This document shows, one piece after another, positions 9,119-16,517 of a stretch of DNA of 64,000 nucleotides. This stretch comes from Eubacteriales bacterium (GTDB lineage: Bacteria > Bacillota > Clostridia > Lachnospirales > Lachnospiraceae), in NCBI GenBank assembly GCA_030524455.1, contig JAUNGT010000005.1, positions 1 to 64,000 on the forward strand, in the 5' to 3' direction. Made by a program: the position numbers and the translations under genes. The notes beneath the pieces are model-generated. The model did not search any database and was not told the origin of the DNA. It saw only the letters and a list, made by a program, of their open reading frames with translations. Within the stretch, counting starts at the first letter, position 1. The number at the start of each line of letters is the position of its first letter.

Positions 9119-10531
9119 ATGTCTGAGAAAAAAAGGAGCGGTTTCAGCGGTTCTCTGGGGTTTGTGTTTGCGGCGGCGGGAAGCGCCGTGGGCGTCGGCA
9201 ATATCTGGCGTTTCCCGTATCTGGCGGCGCAGGACGGCGGCGGTTTGTTTTTGGCGGTTTATCTGGTGCTGGTTTTGACCTTCGGCTTCACGCTTTTGGT
9301 CACGGACATCGCCATCGGCCGGCGGACCGGTCGCAGCGCGCTGTATGCCTTTGCGGCCCTGAAAAAGAAGTGGAGCTTTCTGGGGTATCTGACCTTTCTG
9401 GTGCCCGCCATCATTATGACCTATTATTCCGTGATCGGCGGATGGGTGGGAAAGTATGCGCTGGTCTTTTTGACGGGGCAGGGGAGAGCGGCGGCCGCGG
9501 ACGGATATTTTTCACGGTTTATCTCGTCCTTTTCCGCTTCGGCGGCCTTTATGCTGGCCTTTTTGGCCGTTACGGCCTATGTCGTGTACCGGGGCGTGCA
9601 GAAGGGGATCGAGCGGTTCGCCAGCATCGTAATGCCGGGACTTTTGGTGATGATTATCGGAATTGCGGTGTTTTCGCTGACGCTGACCTATCAGAATGCC
9701 GACACGGGGGAGGTGCGGACCGGGCTGGAGGGATTTTTGGTCTATGTGATCCCCGACCTGAAGGGGCTGACGGCAGAGCGCTTTCTGAGCGTTTTGCTGG
9801 ATGCCATGAGCCAGCTGTTTTTCTCCCTGAGCGTATCCATGGGAATTATGATTACCTACGGCGCTTATGTTCCCAAAGAGGTAGACTTAAGCCGCTCCAT
9901 CTCCCAGATCGAGATTTTTGACACCGGAGTTGCTTTTCTGGCGGGCATGATGATCATCCCGGCAGTGTATGTGTTTTTCGGGACGGAGGGGATGGCGTCG
10001 GGCCCCAGCCTGATGTTCATCTCCCTGCCCCGGGTATTTGAAGCCATGGGGCCGGTGGGCGGCATTGTGGGCGCAGTATTTTTTGTGATGGTGCTGCTGG
10101 CGGCGCTGACCTCCTCCGTCTCCATTATGGAGACGCTGGTGTCCAACTGCATGGAAATCTTTCATACGGGACGAAAACGGATCTGCCTGGTGATCGGGGG
10201 CTGTGCGGCGGCAGCCTCGGCGGTGATCTGCATGGGCTACAATGTCTTCTACTTCGAGCTGCCGCTGCCGAACGGGCAGACCGCACAGCTTCTGGATCTG
10301 GCGGATTATATGAGCAACAGCTTCCTGATGCCGCTGATTTCCCTGCTCACCTGTATTTTTATTGGCTGGGTGATCGGGCCGGGGCCGGTCTGTGACGAGA
10401 TGGAGGAGGGCGGCAGAAGGTTCCGCCGGAAAAAGGTTTATGTGTTCATGATCCGTTACGTCGCCCCGGTGGTGATGGCCGTGCTGTTTTTGCAGTCCGT
10501 GGGGGCGTTTGAGTGGTTGAAAAGCGGGTGA
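9119..10531 (+). CDS. Sodium-dependent transporter, NSS/SNF family
   Basis: 470 residues with about 11 membrane segments. The diagnostic first helix reads GSAVGVGNIWRFPYLAAQDG, with the unwound GxGNIWRFP segment that binds Na+ and substrate in LeuT-type transporters. Other family marks are DIAIGRRTGRSALYAF after helix 2 and the later FFSLSVSMGIMITYGAYVP segment (helix 6). It should import an amino acid or related solute with sodium. The substrate is not readable. The gene is monocistronic with its own promoter, and the promoter for the following RloA gene lies within its last codons. Confidence 0.9.
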   Translation: MSEKKRSGFSGSLGFVFAAAGSAVGVGNIWRFPYLAAQDGGGLFLAVYLVLVLTFGFTLLVTDIAIGRRTGRSALYAFAALKKKWSFLGYLTFLVPAIIMTYYSVIGGWVGKYALVFLTGQGRAAAADGYFSRFISSFSASAAFMLAFLAVTAYVVYRGVQKGIERFASIVMPGLLVMIIGIAVFSLTLTYQNADTGEVRTGLEGFLVYVIPDLKGLTAERFLSVLLDAMSQLFFSLSVSMGIMITYGAYVPKEVDLSRSISQIEIFDTGVAFLAGMMIIPAVYVFFGTEGMASGPSLMFISLPRVFEAMGPVGGIVGAVFFVMVLLAALTSSVSIMETLVSNCMEIFHTGRKRICLVIGGCAAAASAVICMGYNVFYFELPLPNGQTAQLLDLADYMSNSFLMPLISLLTCIFIGWVIGPGPVCDEMEEGGRRFRRKKVYVFMIRYVAPVVMAVLFLQSVGAFEWLKSG

Positions 10532-10545
10532 ACAGTTGATATACT
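10517..10545 (+). promoter_or_regulatory. Sigma-A promoter of the RloAB/AbiL cassette
   Basis: TTGAAA (10517-10522), 17 bases, TATACT (10540-10545). The -35 box lies inside the last codons of the transporter gene. The predicted start near 10552 leaves a leader of about 58 bases before the GTG at 10610. Confidence 0.6.
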
Positions 10546-10569
10546 GAAAATGCTTTGGAAGAGATATTT

Positions 10570-10593
10570 ATGAACGAACGGCGAAATATATGA
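10570..10593 (+). CDS. Possible 7-codon leader peptide
   Basis: An ATG at 10570 preceded by GGAAGAGA at fair spacing opens a frame of seven codons (MNERRNI) ending in TGA at 10591-10593, just before the ribosome site GAGGAGGGG of the RloA-like gene. It may be a translated leader or chance; it is too short to judge by composition. Confidence 0.2.
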   Translation: MNERRNI

Positions 10594-10609
10594 CGAGGAG
10601 GGGTGTGTT

Positions 10610-11944
10610 GTGCTTTTACGGTATATTGTCAGTAATTTCAAATCCATTGGGCATCCTGTTGAATTTAGTATGCTTCCGATTCAAGACACAATGGACGAAC
10701 GTTTCTTAAAATCTCTATCGACAAAAAACGGCGAGTGGCCAATATTGCAAAGAGGCGGACTTTTTGGGCCTAACGCATCCGGAAAATCATCCTTTATTAA
10801 ATCAATTGCATTTGCGCGCGATTTTATTATAGAGGGACAAAAAAGCGGAAAAGGAATTCGGATTGATCAATTCAGAGGGGAACTTGAAGAATTAAAAGGA
10901 ATTTCCACCTTTCAGTTTGTGTTCTATTTGAACGGGGAAATATACGAATATGGATTTTCTTTGGACCGACATCAAGTTTACGAAGAATGGGCGATGCAAC
11001 ATGTGGAAGATCATTTTTTGCCGTTATTTACCCGTGCTACCGATAGCGATGGGAAAACGAAAATCGATATTGAATCACGCTTTGCGCGCAATGGCTCCAG
11101 GGAGAGAAATCTGTCTGAAATTCTGAAGGATAGCATTCAGGAGAATCAGAGAAATCAACTGTTTCTCTATAAATTATATGATAACGGAATTAAAAAGGCA
11201 GAAAAGATTGTTGAGTGGTTCAGAAATCTTCAGATTATTTTTCCGAAAACCAGGGTAAAGGCATTGCCTATTCGTATGAAAGCTGATACGGAGTTAAGAA
11301 CCTATATTGGCGATATGCTTCGTAAAATGGATACAGGGGTATTTGAAATTTCTGTTGCAAGCAAAGAAATTGACTTCCATGATTTCGCGAAGGAATTGCA
11401 TGTTCCGCAAGAAATTTTGGAAGAAATTGAAGAAATTAAGAATGGTATTGTAAATTTTGCAGGGAAATATTTTGTGTTCGCAGAGAACAAAAAGAAACGA
11501 ACAATGTTGGTTCAGCTAAATTTTTTGCATAGGTTAAACGGAAGAGTTATTCCATTTGATATTGATGAAGAATCTGACGGAACACAACGCTTGCTGGATT
11601 TGCTTCCAATGCTCTTTGCTATGAGAGAAGATAGCCATGCAATTTATTTCGTAGATGAAATTGATCGTAGTCTTCATACGAAATTATCACAGTATCTGCT
11701 AAGAGAATTCGTTGATCGCTGCGAAAATGCATACAGTCAGATTATTTTTACTGCGCATGATGTAAACCTGATTAATATCAATGAGTTTAGGCAGGAAGAG
11801 ATCTGGTTCATCGAAAAGAATCATTTGGGAGAATCTCGTTTGCGGCCTCTTTCAGATTTTAATCTGCAGAAGGGACAGGATGTATTAAAAGCATACCTGA
11901 GCGGAAGATTCGGTGCTGTTCCGATGATAAGGAGGGATTTTTAA
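10610..11944 (+). CDS. RloA / AbiLi-type AAA+ ATPase (anti-phage cassette)
   Basis: 444 residues, GTG start with GAGGAGGGG about 7 bases upstream. It is an ABC/SMC-like ATPase of the overcoming-lysogenisation group: N-terminal FKSIGHPVEFSM, Walker A in LFGPNASGKSSFIKS (about residues 51-65), a signature-like EESDGTQRLLDLLP, Walker B in IYFVDEIDRSLH, and switch His in IFTAHDVNL. The region between is helical and variable. Together with the RloB-family gene that begins on its stop codon it matches the two-gene architecture of AbiL (AbiLi/AbiLii) and RloAB, known or predicted abortive-infection systems. By family, the ATPase is expected to sense infection and license its partner. Its codons are visibly AT-rich against GC-rich neighbours, a sign of transfer. 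Confidence 0.8.
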   Translation: MLLRYIVSNFKSIGHPVEFSMLPIQDTMDERFLKSLSTKNGEWPILQRGGLFGPNASGKSSFIKSIAFARDFIIEGQKSGKGIRIDQFRGELEELKGISTFQFVFYLNGEIYEYGFSLDRHQVYEEWAMQHVEDHFLPLFTRATDSDGKTKIDIESRFARNGSRERNLSEILKDSIQENQRNQLFLYKLYDNGIKKAEKIVEWFRNLQIIFPKTRVKALPIRMKADTELRTYIGDMLRKMDTGVFEISVASKEIDFHDFAKELHVPQEILEEIEEIKNGIVNFAGKYFVFAENKKKRTMLVQLNFLHRLNGRVIPFDIDEESDGTQRLLDLLPMLFAMREDSHAIYFVDEIDRSLHTKLSQYLLREFVDRCENAYSQIIFTAHDVNLININEFRQEEIWFIEKNHLGESRLRPLSDFNLQKGQDVLKAYLSGRFGAVPMIRRDF

Positions 11945-12744
11945 TGCCTTTTATCACAAGCCGAGTTCCATTTAGTATTCAAAACCCGTATCGAACGGTA
12001 AGGCCAAAAACAAGCAAGATTATTTTTTTGTCTCTTGAAGGAAGCGTTACGGAGGAAGAGTACTTTGAGAGGATTTCGGATATATTTAGCGAAATCAGGA
12101 GCAAAATTCAATTTATTTCAGTGGCAGAAGATGCGGTCCATACTGCGCCCCGGTGCAGGACTTCTGAACAGGCAAAATTGTTGAGTAAAGTTCGTCCAAA
12201 ACAATTGGTAGAGCGAATTGACCGATTCAAACAGGAAAAAGACGATATATACCAGTTTACACAATATCCGGAAGACGAATTTTGGATTGTGACAGATGTA
12301 GACAAAAATTGGTCAGACGAAATAATTAGTCCGAGTGATGGTAGGACTTATCTTGATGAGTGGAACAATGCCATATCTGTGTGTCGGAGTAAAAATTACG
12401 GATATGCTGTCAGTAATCCATTTTTTGAGATTTGGTTATTGCTTCATCATGATGTGGCCAATGATGTTGATAAAAGCTTTGCTGTTACGAATGAACACGA
12501 ATACGAAAAAACAGATCATTTTCGAAATCGGCTCAAAAATTTAGGTGTAGCTTTAGAGGATAAAAAACATATAAATTTTTCCGATTACAATGCAGAAAAT
12601 GTAAGAACCGCAATCGCAAGAGCAGAAGAATTGCATTTGGATAAGTCAGACAGTTGCCCCAGGTATTTCGCAACTACCGTATACCTGCTTTTGAACAAGA
12701 TGATGGAAATGCTGTCTGAAAATAATAATTCTGCCGGGCAGTAA
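11944..12744 (+). CDS. RloB / AbiLii-family effector, Toprim-like
   Basis: 266 residues. The ATG overlaps the last base of the ATPase stop (TTTTTAATG), with AAGGAGGGA upstream. RloB-family marks: FLSLEGSVTEEEYF near residue 35 (a Glu in the position of the first Toprim acid), DEFWIVTDVDKN near residue 115 (the DxD acids), and SNPFFEIWLLLHHD near residue 155. These suggest a Toprim-type nuclease, which is the presumed toxic component of such pairs; this is family inference and not proven for RloB. The stop codon lies inside a strong hairpin. Base composition is AT-rich, like its partner. Confidence 0.8.
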   Translation: MPFITSRVPFSIQNPYRTVRPKTSKIIFLSLEGSVTEEEYFERISDIFSEIRSKIQFISVAEDAVHTAPRCRTSEQAKLLSKVRPKQLVERIDRFKQEKDDIYQFTQYPEDEFWIVTDVDKNWSDEIISPSDGRTYLDEWNNAISVCRSKNYGYAVSNPFFEIWLLLHHDVANDVDKSFAVTNEHEYEKTDHFRNRLKNLGVALEDKKHINFSDYNAENVRTAIARAEELHLDKSDSCPRYFATTVYLLLNKMMEMLSENNNSAGQ

Positions 12745-12762
12745 GTTTTTACTGCCCGGCAG
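12731..12762. terminator. Hairpin between convergent RloB and hemolysin III genes
   Basis: Perfect 14-bp stem, arms 12731-12744 and 12749-12762 with a 4-base loop (CTGCCGGGCAGTAA / complement). The RloB stop codon forms the top of the left arm. On the minus strand the stem is followed by AATTATTATTTT, a T-rich tail, so it fits best as terminator for the hemolysin III gene and may stop both. Confidence 0.75.
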
Positions 12763-12809
12763 CGTTGTCAGATCCCGGCATCAAAGCGGCACATGGATAC
12801 CCTCCTCTG

Positions 12810-13460
12810 TCAGGCCACATAGTGGAACATGAAAATAAAGTGGCAGAGGCTGCCGGCCATCACGAACAGATGGAAAATTTCGTGGGAGCCGAAAAATTTG
12901 TGTCGGGTGTTGAACAGGGGGAGCTTAAGCGCATAGAGCACTCCGCCCGCGGTGTAAATGATCCCCCCGGCCAGCAGCCAGAAAAAGGCGGGGCGGGGCA
13001 GGCTGGCCCAGAGCTGGCCGAAAACGGACAGGCAGGCCCAGCCCATGGCGATATACAGCACGGAGGAGAACCATTTCGGACAGGTGATCCAGCAGGCTTT
13101 GATCAGGATGCCCGCCAGGGCGATGCCCCAGACGGCGGCCAGCAGCAGATCGCCCTGACGTCCGCGCAGGGTCAGCAGGCATACGGGCGTGTAGGTGCCC
13201 GCGATCAGCACAAAGATCATCATGTGGTCCACCTTGCGGAAGATCCGCAGGATCCGGCCGGAGACGTTGACGGAATGATAGGCGGTGCTGGCGCCGTAGA
13301 GCAGCACCATGCTGCACATAAAAATACTCATGGCCAAAAGGCTTTCCGGGCCGGAGCGGACGGCAGCCCGCACGAGAAGCGGGGCGGTCGCGCACAGGGC
13401 GAGAAGCATGGCGATAAAATGGGTGAGGGCACTTCCGGGTTCGCGTATTGTAAGACTCAT
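12810..13460 (-). CDS. Hemolysin III family membrane protein (PAQR-like, TrhA)
   Basis: 216 residues and seven likely membrane helices. Family residues are in place: SMVLLYGASTAYHSV with the first His, KVDHMMIFVLIAGTYTPVCL with the Asp/His pair, and the C-terminal SHEIFHLFVMAGSLCHF with HxxxH. These His residues are the zinc ligands of the PAQR fold. Members have been tied to membrane-lipid balance; the hemolysin label is historical. AAGGAGTGC sits just before the ATG. It is transcribed toward the RloAB cassette and has its own promoter at 13516-13544. Confidence 0.9.
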   Translation of the reverse strand: MSLTIREPGSALTHFIAMLLALCATAPLLVRAAVRSGPESLLAMSIFMCSMVLLYGASTAYHSVNVSGRILRIFRKVDHMMIFVLIAGTYTPVCLLTLRGRQGDLLLAAVWGIALAGILIKACWITCPKWFSSVLYIAMGWACLSVFGQLWASLPRPAFFWLLAGGIIYTAGGVLYALKLPLFNTRHKFFGSHEIFHLFVMAGSLCHFIFMFHYVA

Positions 13461-13501
13461 AGTATATGCACTCCTTTCGAGACGTAGTTTTCAAAACCAC
13501 T

Positions 13502-13523
13502 TATAGTATATACACATACTATA
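13502..13523. promoter_or_regulatory. 8-bp palindrome over the -10 of the hemolysin III promoter
   Basis: TATAGTAT (13502-13509), 6 bases, ATACTATA (13516-13523): a perfect inverted repeat. Its right arm coincides with the -10 box on the minus strand, so a bound dimer could block the promoter. No regulator gene is adjacent. Confidence 0.45.
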
Positions 13524-13544
13524 CCTTGCGATTCAAAATGTCAA
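13516..13544 (-). promoter_or_regulatory. Sigma-A promoter of the hemolysin III gene
   Basis: On the minus strand TTGACA (13539-13544), 17 bases, TAGTAT (13516-13521). The -35 box is a perfect consensus; TATAGT two bases earlier is an alternative -10 with a 15-base spacer. Confidence 0.65.
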
Positions 13545-13546
13545 GG

Positions 13547-13813
13547 TCAGTCTTCCTCAATCACCTGGATCTCCAGATAATCAAAATCAATCTGTTCAAT
13601 GAAGGAATCCTGGCGAAACCGGGTTTTGGAATGCCTTCTGAAATCATTGATATTGCTGTCCAGCCACACCGGCTGCCCCAGATCGAACTGCATACAGATC
13701 TGTGTGATCGCGTCAAAAACCTTGTGCGTCCGGGTATCCGGCGTGTCGTTGCAGATCACCGTATCGGCGATCATGTGGTTGTCCTTGAACAGCCTGGCCC
13801 ATAAACGAAACAT
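13547..13813 (-). CDS. Small conserved protein of unknown function
   Basis: 88 residues. I chose the ATG at 13813 because GGGAGG stands 7 bases before it; the ATG at 13828 would place that ribosome site inside the gene. The stretches DTPDTRTHKVFDA, FDLGQPVWLDSN and HSKTRFRQDSFIE followed by FDYLEIQVIEED look like a conserved family I have seen among Clostridia, without a known role. It is acidic, with no membrane segment. A TATAAT on the minus strand near 13845-13855 could be its -10. It is divergent from the alarmone synthetase gene. Confidence 0.6.
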   Translation of the reverse strand: MFRLWARLFKDNHMIADTVICNDTPDTRTHKVFDAITQICMQFDLGQPVWLDSNINDFRRHSKTRFRQDSFIEQIDFDYLEIQVIEED

Positions 13814-13934
13814 AAATTTTCCTCCCATCGCTTGATTCTGAAAAATTATATCATATAATCGGCGGCTCCTGCATAAATATATTTCTGTAGCACGGCCTGT
13901 TTATGTGCTATAATAAAAGAGCGCCGGGGGCGTG

Positions 13935-14600
13935 ATGAAGAAAAGAGAGGCCGAACTTATGGAATTTATGTTGGATGCGGAAGCCCAGATTGAGACCTGG
14001 CAGGAGGTTACGCTGGTATATAATGCTGCCTTAAAGCAGATCAACACAAAGCTGGAGATTTTAAATGATGAGTTCCAGCATGTACATCAGTACAATCCGA
14101 TCGAGCATATCAAGTCGAGGATCAAGACTTCGGAGAGTATTGTGAAGAAGCTGCGCCGCTATGGATATGAGTCCACCATTGAAAATATGGTGAAGTATGT
14201 AAACGATATCGCGGGGATCCGAATTATCTGTTCCTTTGTATCGGATATTTACAGGATCGCGGAGATGATCCGCCTGCAGAATGATATCCATGTGATCGCG
14301 GTGAAGGATTACATCCGCGCGCCCAAGGCAAGCGGCTATGAAAGCTACCATATGCTGGTGACGGTGCCGGTGTTTTTGTCGGACCGGACGGTGGATGTCA
14401 AGGTGGAGATCCAGATCCGGACGGTGGCGATGGATTTCTGGGCGAGCCTGGAACACAAGATCAATTACAAATTTGAGGGCCATGCGCCGGAGCATGTCCG
14501 GACGGAGCTGATCGAGTGCGCCCGAATGGTGGCGGAGCTGGACAGCCGGATGCAGGGCCTGAATGAGCAGATAAAGGAGCTTTCCGGGGAAAAGGCATAG
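13935..14600 (+). CDS. Small alarmone synthetase (RelA/SpoT domain, ppGpp synthesis)
   Basis: About 221 residues, consisting only of a RelA/SpoT synthetase domain without the hydrolase or regulatory domains of long Rel. Readable motifs: HIKSRIKTSESIVKKL (ATP side), DIAGIRIICSFVSDIY, PKASGYESYHMLVTV (the G-loop with Tyr that stacks on GDP/GTP), and VEIQIRTVAMDFWASLEH with the catalytic ExQxR. It should make (p)ppGpp from ATP and GDP/GTP during stress. Start choice: ATG 13935 follows GTG 13932; ATG 13962, with GAGAGG 9 bases upstream, is equally possible. A TATAAT lies at 13910-13915. Confidence 0.85.
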   Translation: MKKREAELMEFMLDAEAQIETWQEVTLVYNAALKQINTKLEILNDEFQHVHQYNPIEHIKSRIKTSESIVKKLRRYGYESTIENMVKYVNDIAGIRIICSFVSDIYRIAEMIRLQNDIHVIAVKDYIRAPKASGYESYHMLVTVPVFLSDRTVDVKVEIQIRTVAMDFWASLEHKINYKFEGHAPEHVRTELIECARMVAELDSRMQGLNEQIKELSGEKA

Positions 14601-14631
14601 AAAACGGGACGGGCTGTGAAGCAGAAATATT

Positions 14632-14660
14632 TTGCGTTGTTGGCTGCGGTGCGCTATAAT
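14632..14660 (+). promoter_or_regulatory. Sigma-A promoter of the MraY-like gene
   Basis: TTGCGT (14632-14637), 17 bases, TATAAT (14655-14660), 50 bases before the ATG at 14711. AAGGAAGAGAAGAA precedes the start codon. Confidence 0.65.
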
Positions 14661-14710
14661 AGCGGTGTGCGCGGCTGACAGCGCAACTTTTATATGAAGG
14701 AAGAGAAGAA

Positions 14711-15658
14711 ATGTATACGATTTTATCCGATTACCTGACAGCGAATCAGATCCTGATGCTGGGAATGCTGGCGACCTTTGCGCTCACCTTTCTGATGCTC
14801 CGGCATCCCTTTCCCTTTCTGCCGAGCGACCAGGGGCGGGCTTTTGCGGTGAACGGCAGCCTTTCCAAGGGCAAGCTGCGCGGCGTGGGCTTCACCTTTG
14901 TGCTCTGTTTTTTGGCGGGGAGCTTTCTTTTTTTGCCGGTTGACCGGGAATATGTGATCTATGCGATCCTGCTGTTTGCCATGATGCTGAGCGGCTATCT
15001 GGACGACGCGGCAAGCACGCCCTGGAACGAGTATAAAAAGGGACTGATCGATCTGGTGATCTCGATTGTGGCAGTGGCGACCTTTATGAACTTTAACTCC
15101 ACCACGGTCCTGATCGGCCCGGCGGAGCTGGTGATCCCCGGAGCTGTGTATCTGGTGCTGGGCGTGATCCTGTTTTGGGTGTCGGTGAATGTGACGAACT
15201 GTACGGACGGGGTGGACGGGCTGTGTGCCAGCCTAAGCAGCGTCACGATGCTGTCCTTTGCGGTGCTGTTTTCTTCGGTTCTGGGTAAATACGCGATGGC
15301 GGATTTTCTGTTTGTCGCGGTGCTGTTTGCATACCTGTACTTTAATACCTCTCCCAGCACGATGCTGATGGGCGACGCGGGTTCCCGCGCGCTGGGCTTT
15401 TACATCGCGGTGGTGGCGCTCAAATCGCAGCATCCCTTTGTCTATCTTCTGCTTGCGGCGGTGATGCTGGCAGACGGCGGGATCGGCCTCGTGAAGGTCT
15501 TTTTGAAGCGCTACCTCAAAATTTCGATTCTCAAAAATACCCGTACCCCGCTGCACGACCATGTGCGCAAGAACCTGGGCTGGTCGGACAGCCAGGTGGT
15601 GACCCGGTTCGTGATTTTGCAGGCAGCCCTGGCGGCAGTGGCGTTCTGCCTGATATAG
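14711..15658 (+). CDS. MraY-like phospho-sugar polyprenyl transferase
   Basis: 315 residues with about ten membrane helices. MraY/WecA hallmarks are present: LSGYLDDAASTPWNEYKKG (the DDxxK catalytic site), NVTNCTDGVDGL, MLMGDAGSRALG, and TPLHDHVRKNLGWSDSQVV, which is the usual His-rich loop with HDH in place of HHH. The enzyme should move phospho-MurNAc-pentapeptide, or a related sugar phosphate, to undecaprenyl phosphate. It stands alone here, away from mur or fts genes, and has its own promoter, so it is probably a second MraY copy; its donor could differ. Confidence 0.8.
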   Translation: MYTILSDYLTANQILMLGMLATFALTFLMLRHPFPFLPSDQGRAFAVNGSLSKGKLRGVGFTFVLCFLAGSFLFLPVDREYVIYAILLFAMMLSGYLDDAASTPWNEYKKGLIDLVISIVAVATFMNFNSTTVLIGPAELVIPGAVYLVLGVILFWVSVNVTNCTDGVDGLCASLSSVTMLSFAVLFSSVLGKYAMADFLFVAVLFAYLYFNTSPSTMLMGDAGSRALGFYIAVVALKSQHPFVYLLLAAVMLADGGIGLVKVFLKRYLKISILKNTRTPLHDHVRKNLGWSDSQVVTRFVILQAALAAVAFCLI

Positions 15659-15962
15659 GCCGCAGGCGGCAGTATAATTTTTAACAAAAATTTTGGTATA
15701 AACGTCGTGAAAAGGCGCAGAATAGTATGAGAACGATCCCGCCAGATCACACAAATTTTATACTTCCCGGCATTTCGTGGGGAAGGAAGGTTTTTTGAAA
15801 AGCGGAATTGCTCGAATTATACCAAAAGTGGACGAAAAAGGCGGATTTTGGAGGGAGTTGACAAATTGGGCGAAATCAATACAATGAGTAGCGTTGGCGG
15901 ACACACAGTGTCTGCCGGACAAGCAGAAACATAACAAGACTGACGGGAAAGGATGTGAGAAG
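15659..15962. other. Intergenic stretch before the HPr-like gene
   Basis: About 300 bases with no convincing gene. A weak GCCGC/GCGGC stem at 15659-15670 follows the MraY-like stop. TTTTGGTATAA at 15691-15701 recurs inverted at 15817-15827, 115 bases apart. The region ends with the promoter at 15858-15885 and a leader of about 70 bases. Confidence 0.5.
15858..15885 (+). promoter_or_regulatory. Sigma-A promoter of the HPr-like gene
   Basis: TTGACA (15858-15863), 16 bases, TACAAT (15880-15885), about 78 bases before the ATG at 15963. Confidence 0.7.
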
Positions 15963-16190
15963 ATGAACCGGATGAAGATTCAGTTAAACGGGACGGCGGA
16001 TGTGAGAGAGTTTGTGAGCGCTGCTGAAAAGTGCGATTTTGATGTGGATATTCAGTATGAATCCACAGTTGTCGATGCCAAATCCATTCTGGGTATCATC
16101 AGCCTGGGGCTGGCCAAGATTATGACCGTATACTGTCACGGCGAGGATCCTGATTTTGTAAACAGGATTCAGAAGTTTGCGGTGGCGTAA
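15963..16190 (+). CDS. HPr-like protein without the phospho-histidine
   Basis: 75 residues with the HPr fold pattern. The C-terminal half aligns with the region around Ser46 of HPr: VDAKSILGIISLGLAK, with the serine at residue 41. The N-terminal active-site loop, normally GxHARPA, is replaced by GTADVREF, so there is no His15 equivalent and no phosphate relay to sugar permeases is expected. This parallels Crh of Bacillus, which lacks the histidine but is phosphorylated on serine by HPr kinase and acts with CcpA. A regulatory role is therefore inferred. It is monocistronic, with promoter at 15858 and terminator at 16233. Confidence 0.75.
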   Translation: MNRMKIQLNGTADVREFVSAAEKCDFDVDIQYESTVVDAKSILGIISLGLAKIMTVYCHGEDPDFVNRIQKFAVA

Positions 16191-16232
16191 GCCGGCGGCA
16201 CTTCCTTTCTTTCTATCTGCGATAAACCTGAT

Positions 16233-16266
16233 CCTCTCTGCCGGCGCGGCGGAGAGGGTTTTTTTT
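16233..16266 (+). terminator. Intrinsic terminator of the HPr-like gene
   Basis: An 11-bp stem (16233-16243 with 16247-16257, one G-U pair, loop GCG) directly followed by G and eight T. Confidence 0.9.
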
Positions 16267-16484
16267 ATGTCTTTTTTTTCGGCTCTGAGGCATAAAAAAA
16301 TAATTTATGCCAAATATTTTCCGCGATTTAAAAAAGTTTTTATGCAAAAGCATACGAGAACGATCTCATAAAAAACGGGCAGCCATTTATGAATTGTTAA
16401 AATCGATAAAAGACAGGCACGGGAAGGGAAAAAGAAACAAAAAATATAACAAATTCGGACGGTTTGGGCGGTTTTTGGGGGTTG
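16267..16484. other. AT-rich gene-free spacer
   Basis: No gene seen. It is rich in A and T runs. A perfect 8-bp inverted repeat GGCATAAA/TTTATGCC (16289-16296 and 16304-16311) follows a run of T. A Lys/Arg-rich frame at 16307-16558 is open but has no ribosome site and contains the promoter at 16485, so I do not count it. Confidence 0.5.
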
Positions 16485-16512
16485 TTGACAAATTCCGCAA
16501 ATTGAGTAGAAT
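16485..16512 (+). promoter_or_regulatory. Strong orphan sigma-A promoter
   Basis: TTGACA (16485-16490), 16 bases, TAGAAT (16507-16512). No open frame with a ribosome site follows; the transcript would begin near 16519 and run into two hairpins. Confidence 0.7.
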
Positions 16513-16517
16513 AAACT

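Noticed and set aside
12765..13487. A 240-codon plus-strand open frame opposite the hemolysin III gene
   Set aside because: Its Gly/Gln/His-rich translation is a shadow of the antisense coding strand; hemolysin III on the minus strand has clear membrane helices and family motifs.
15691..15827. TTTTGGTATAA repeated in inverted order 115 bases apart
   Set aside because: Eleven AT-rich bases at that distance can occur by chance, and no promoter logic links them.
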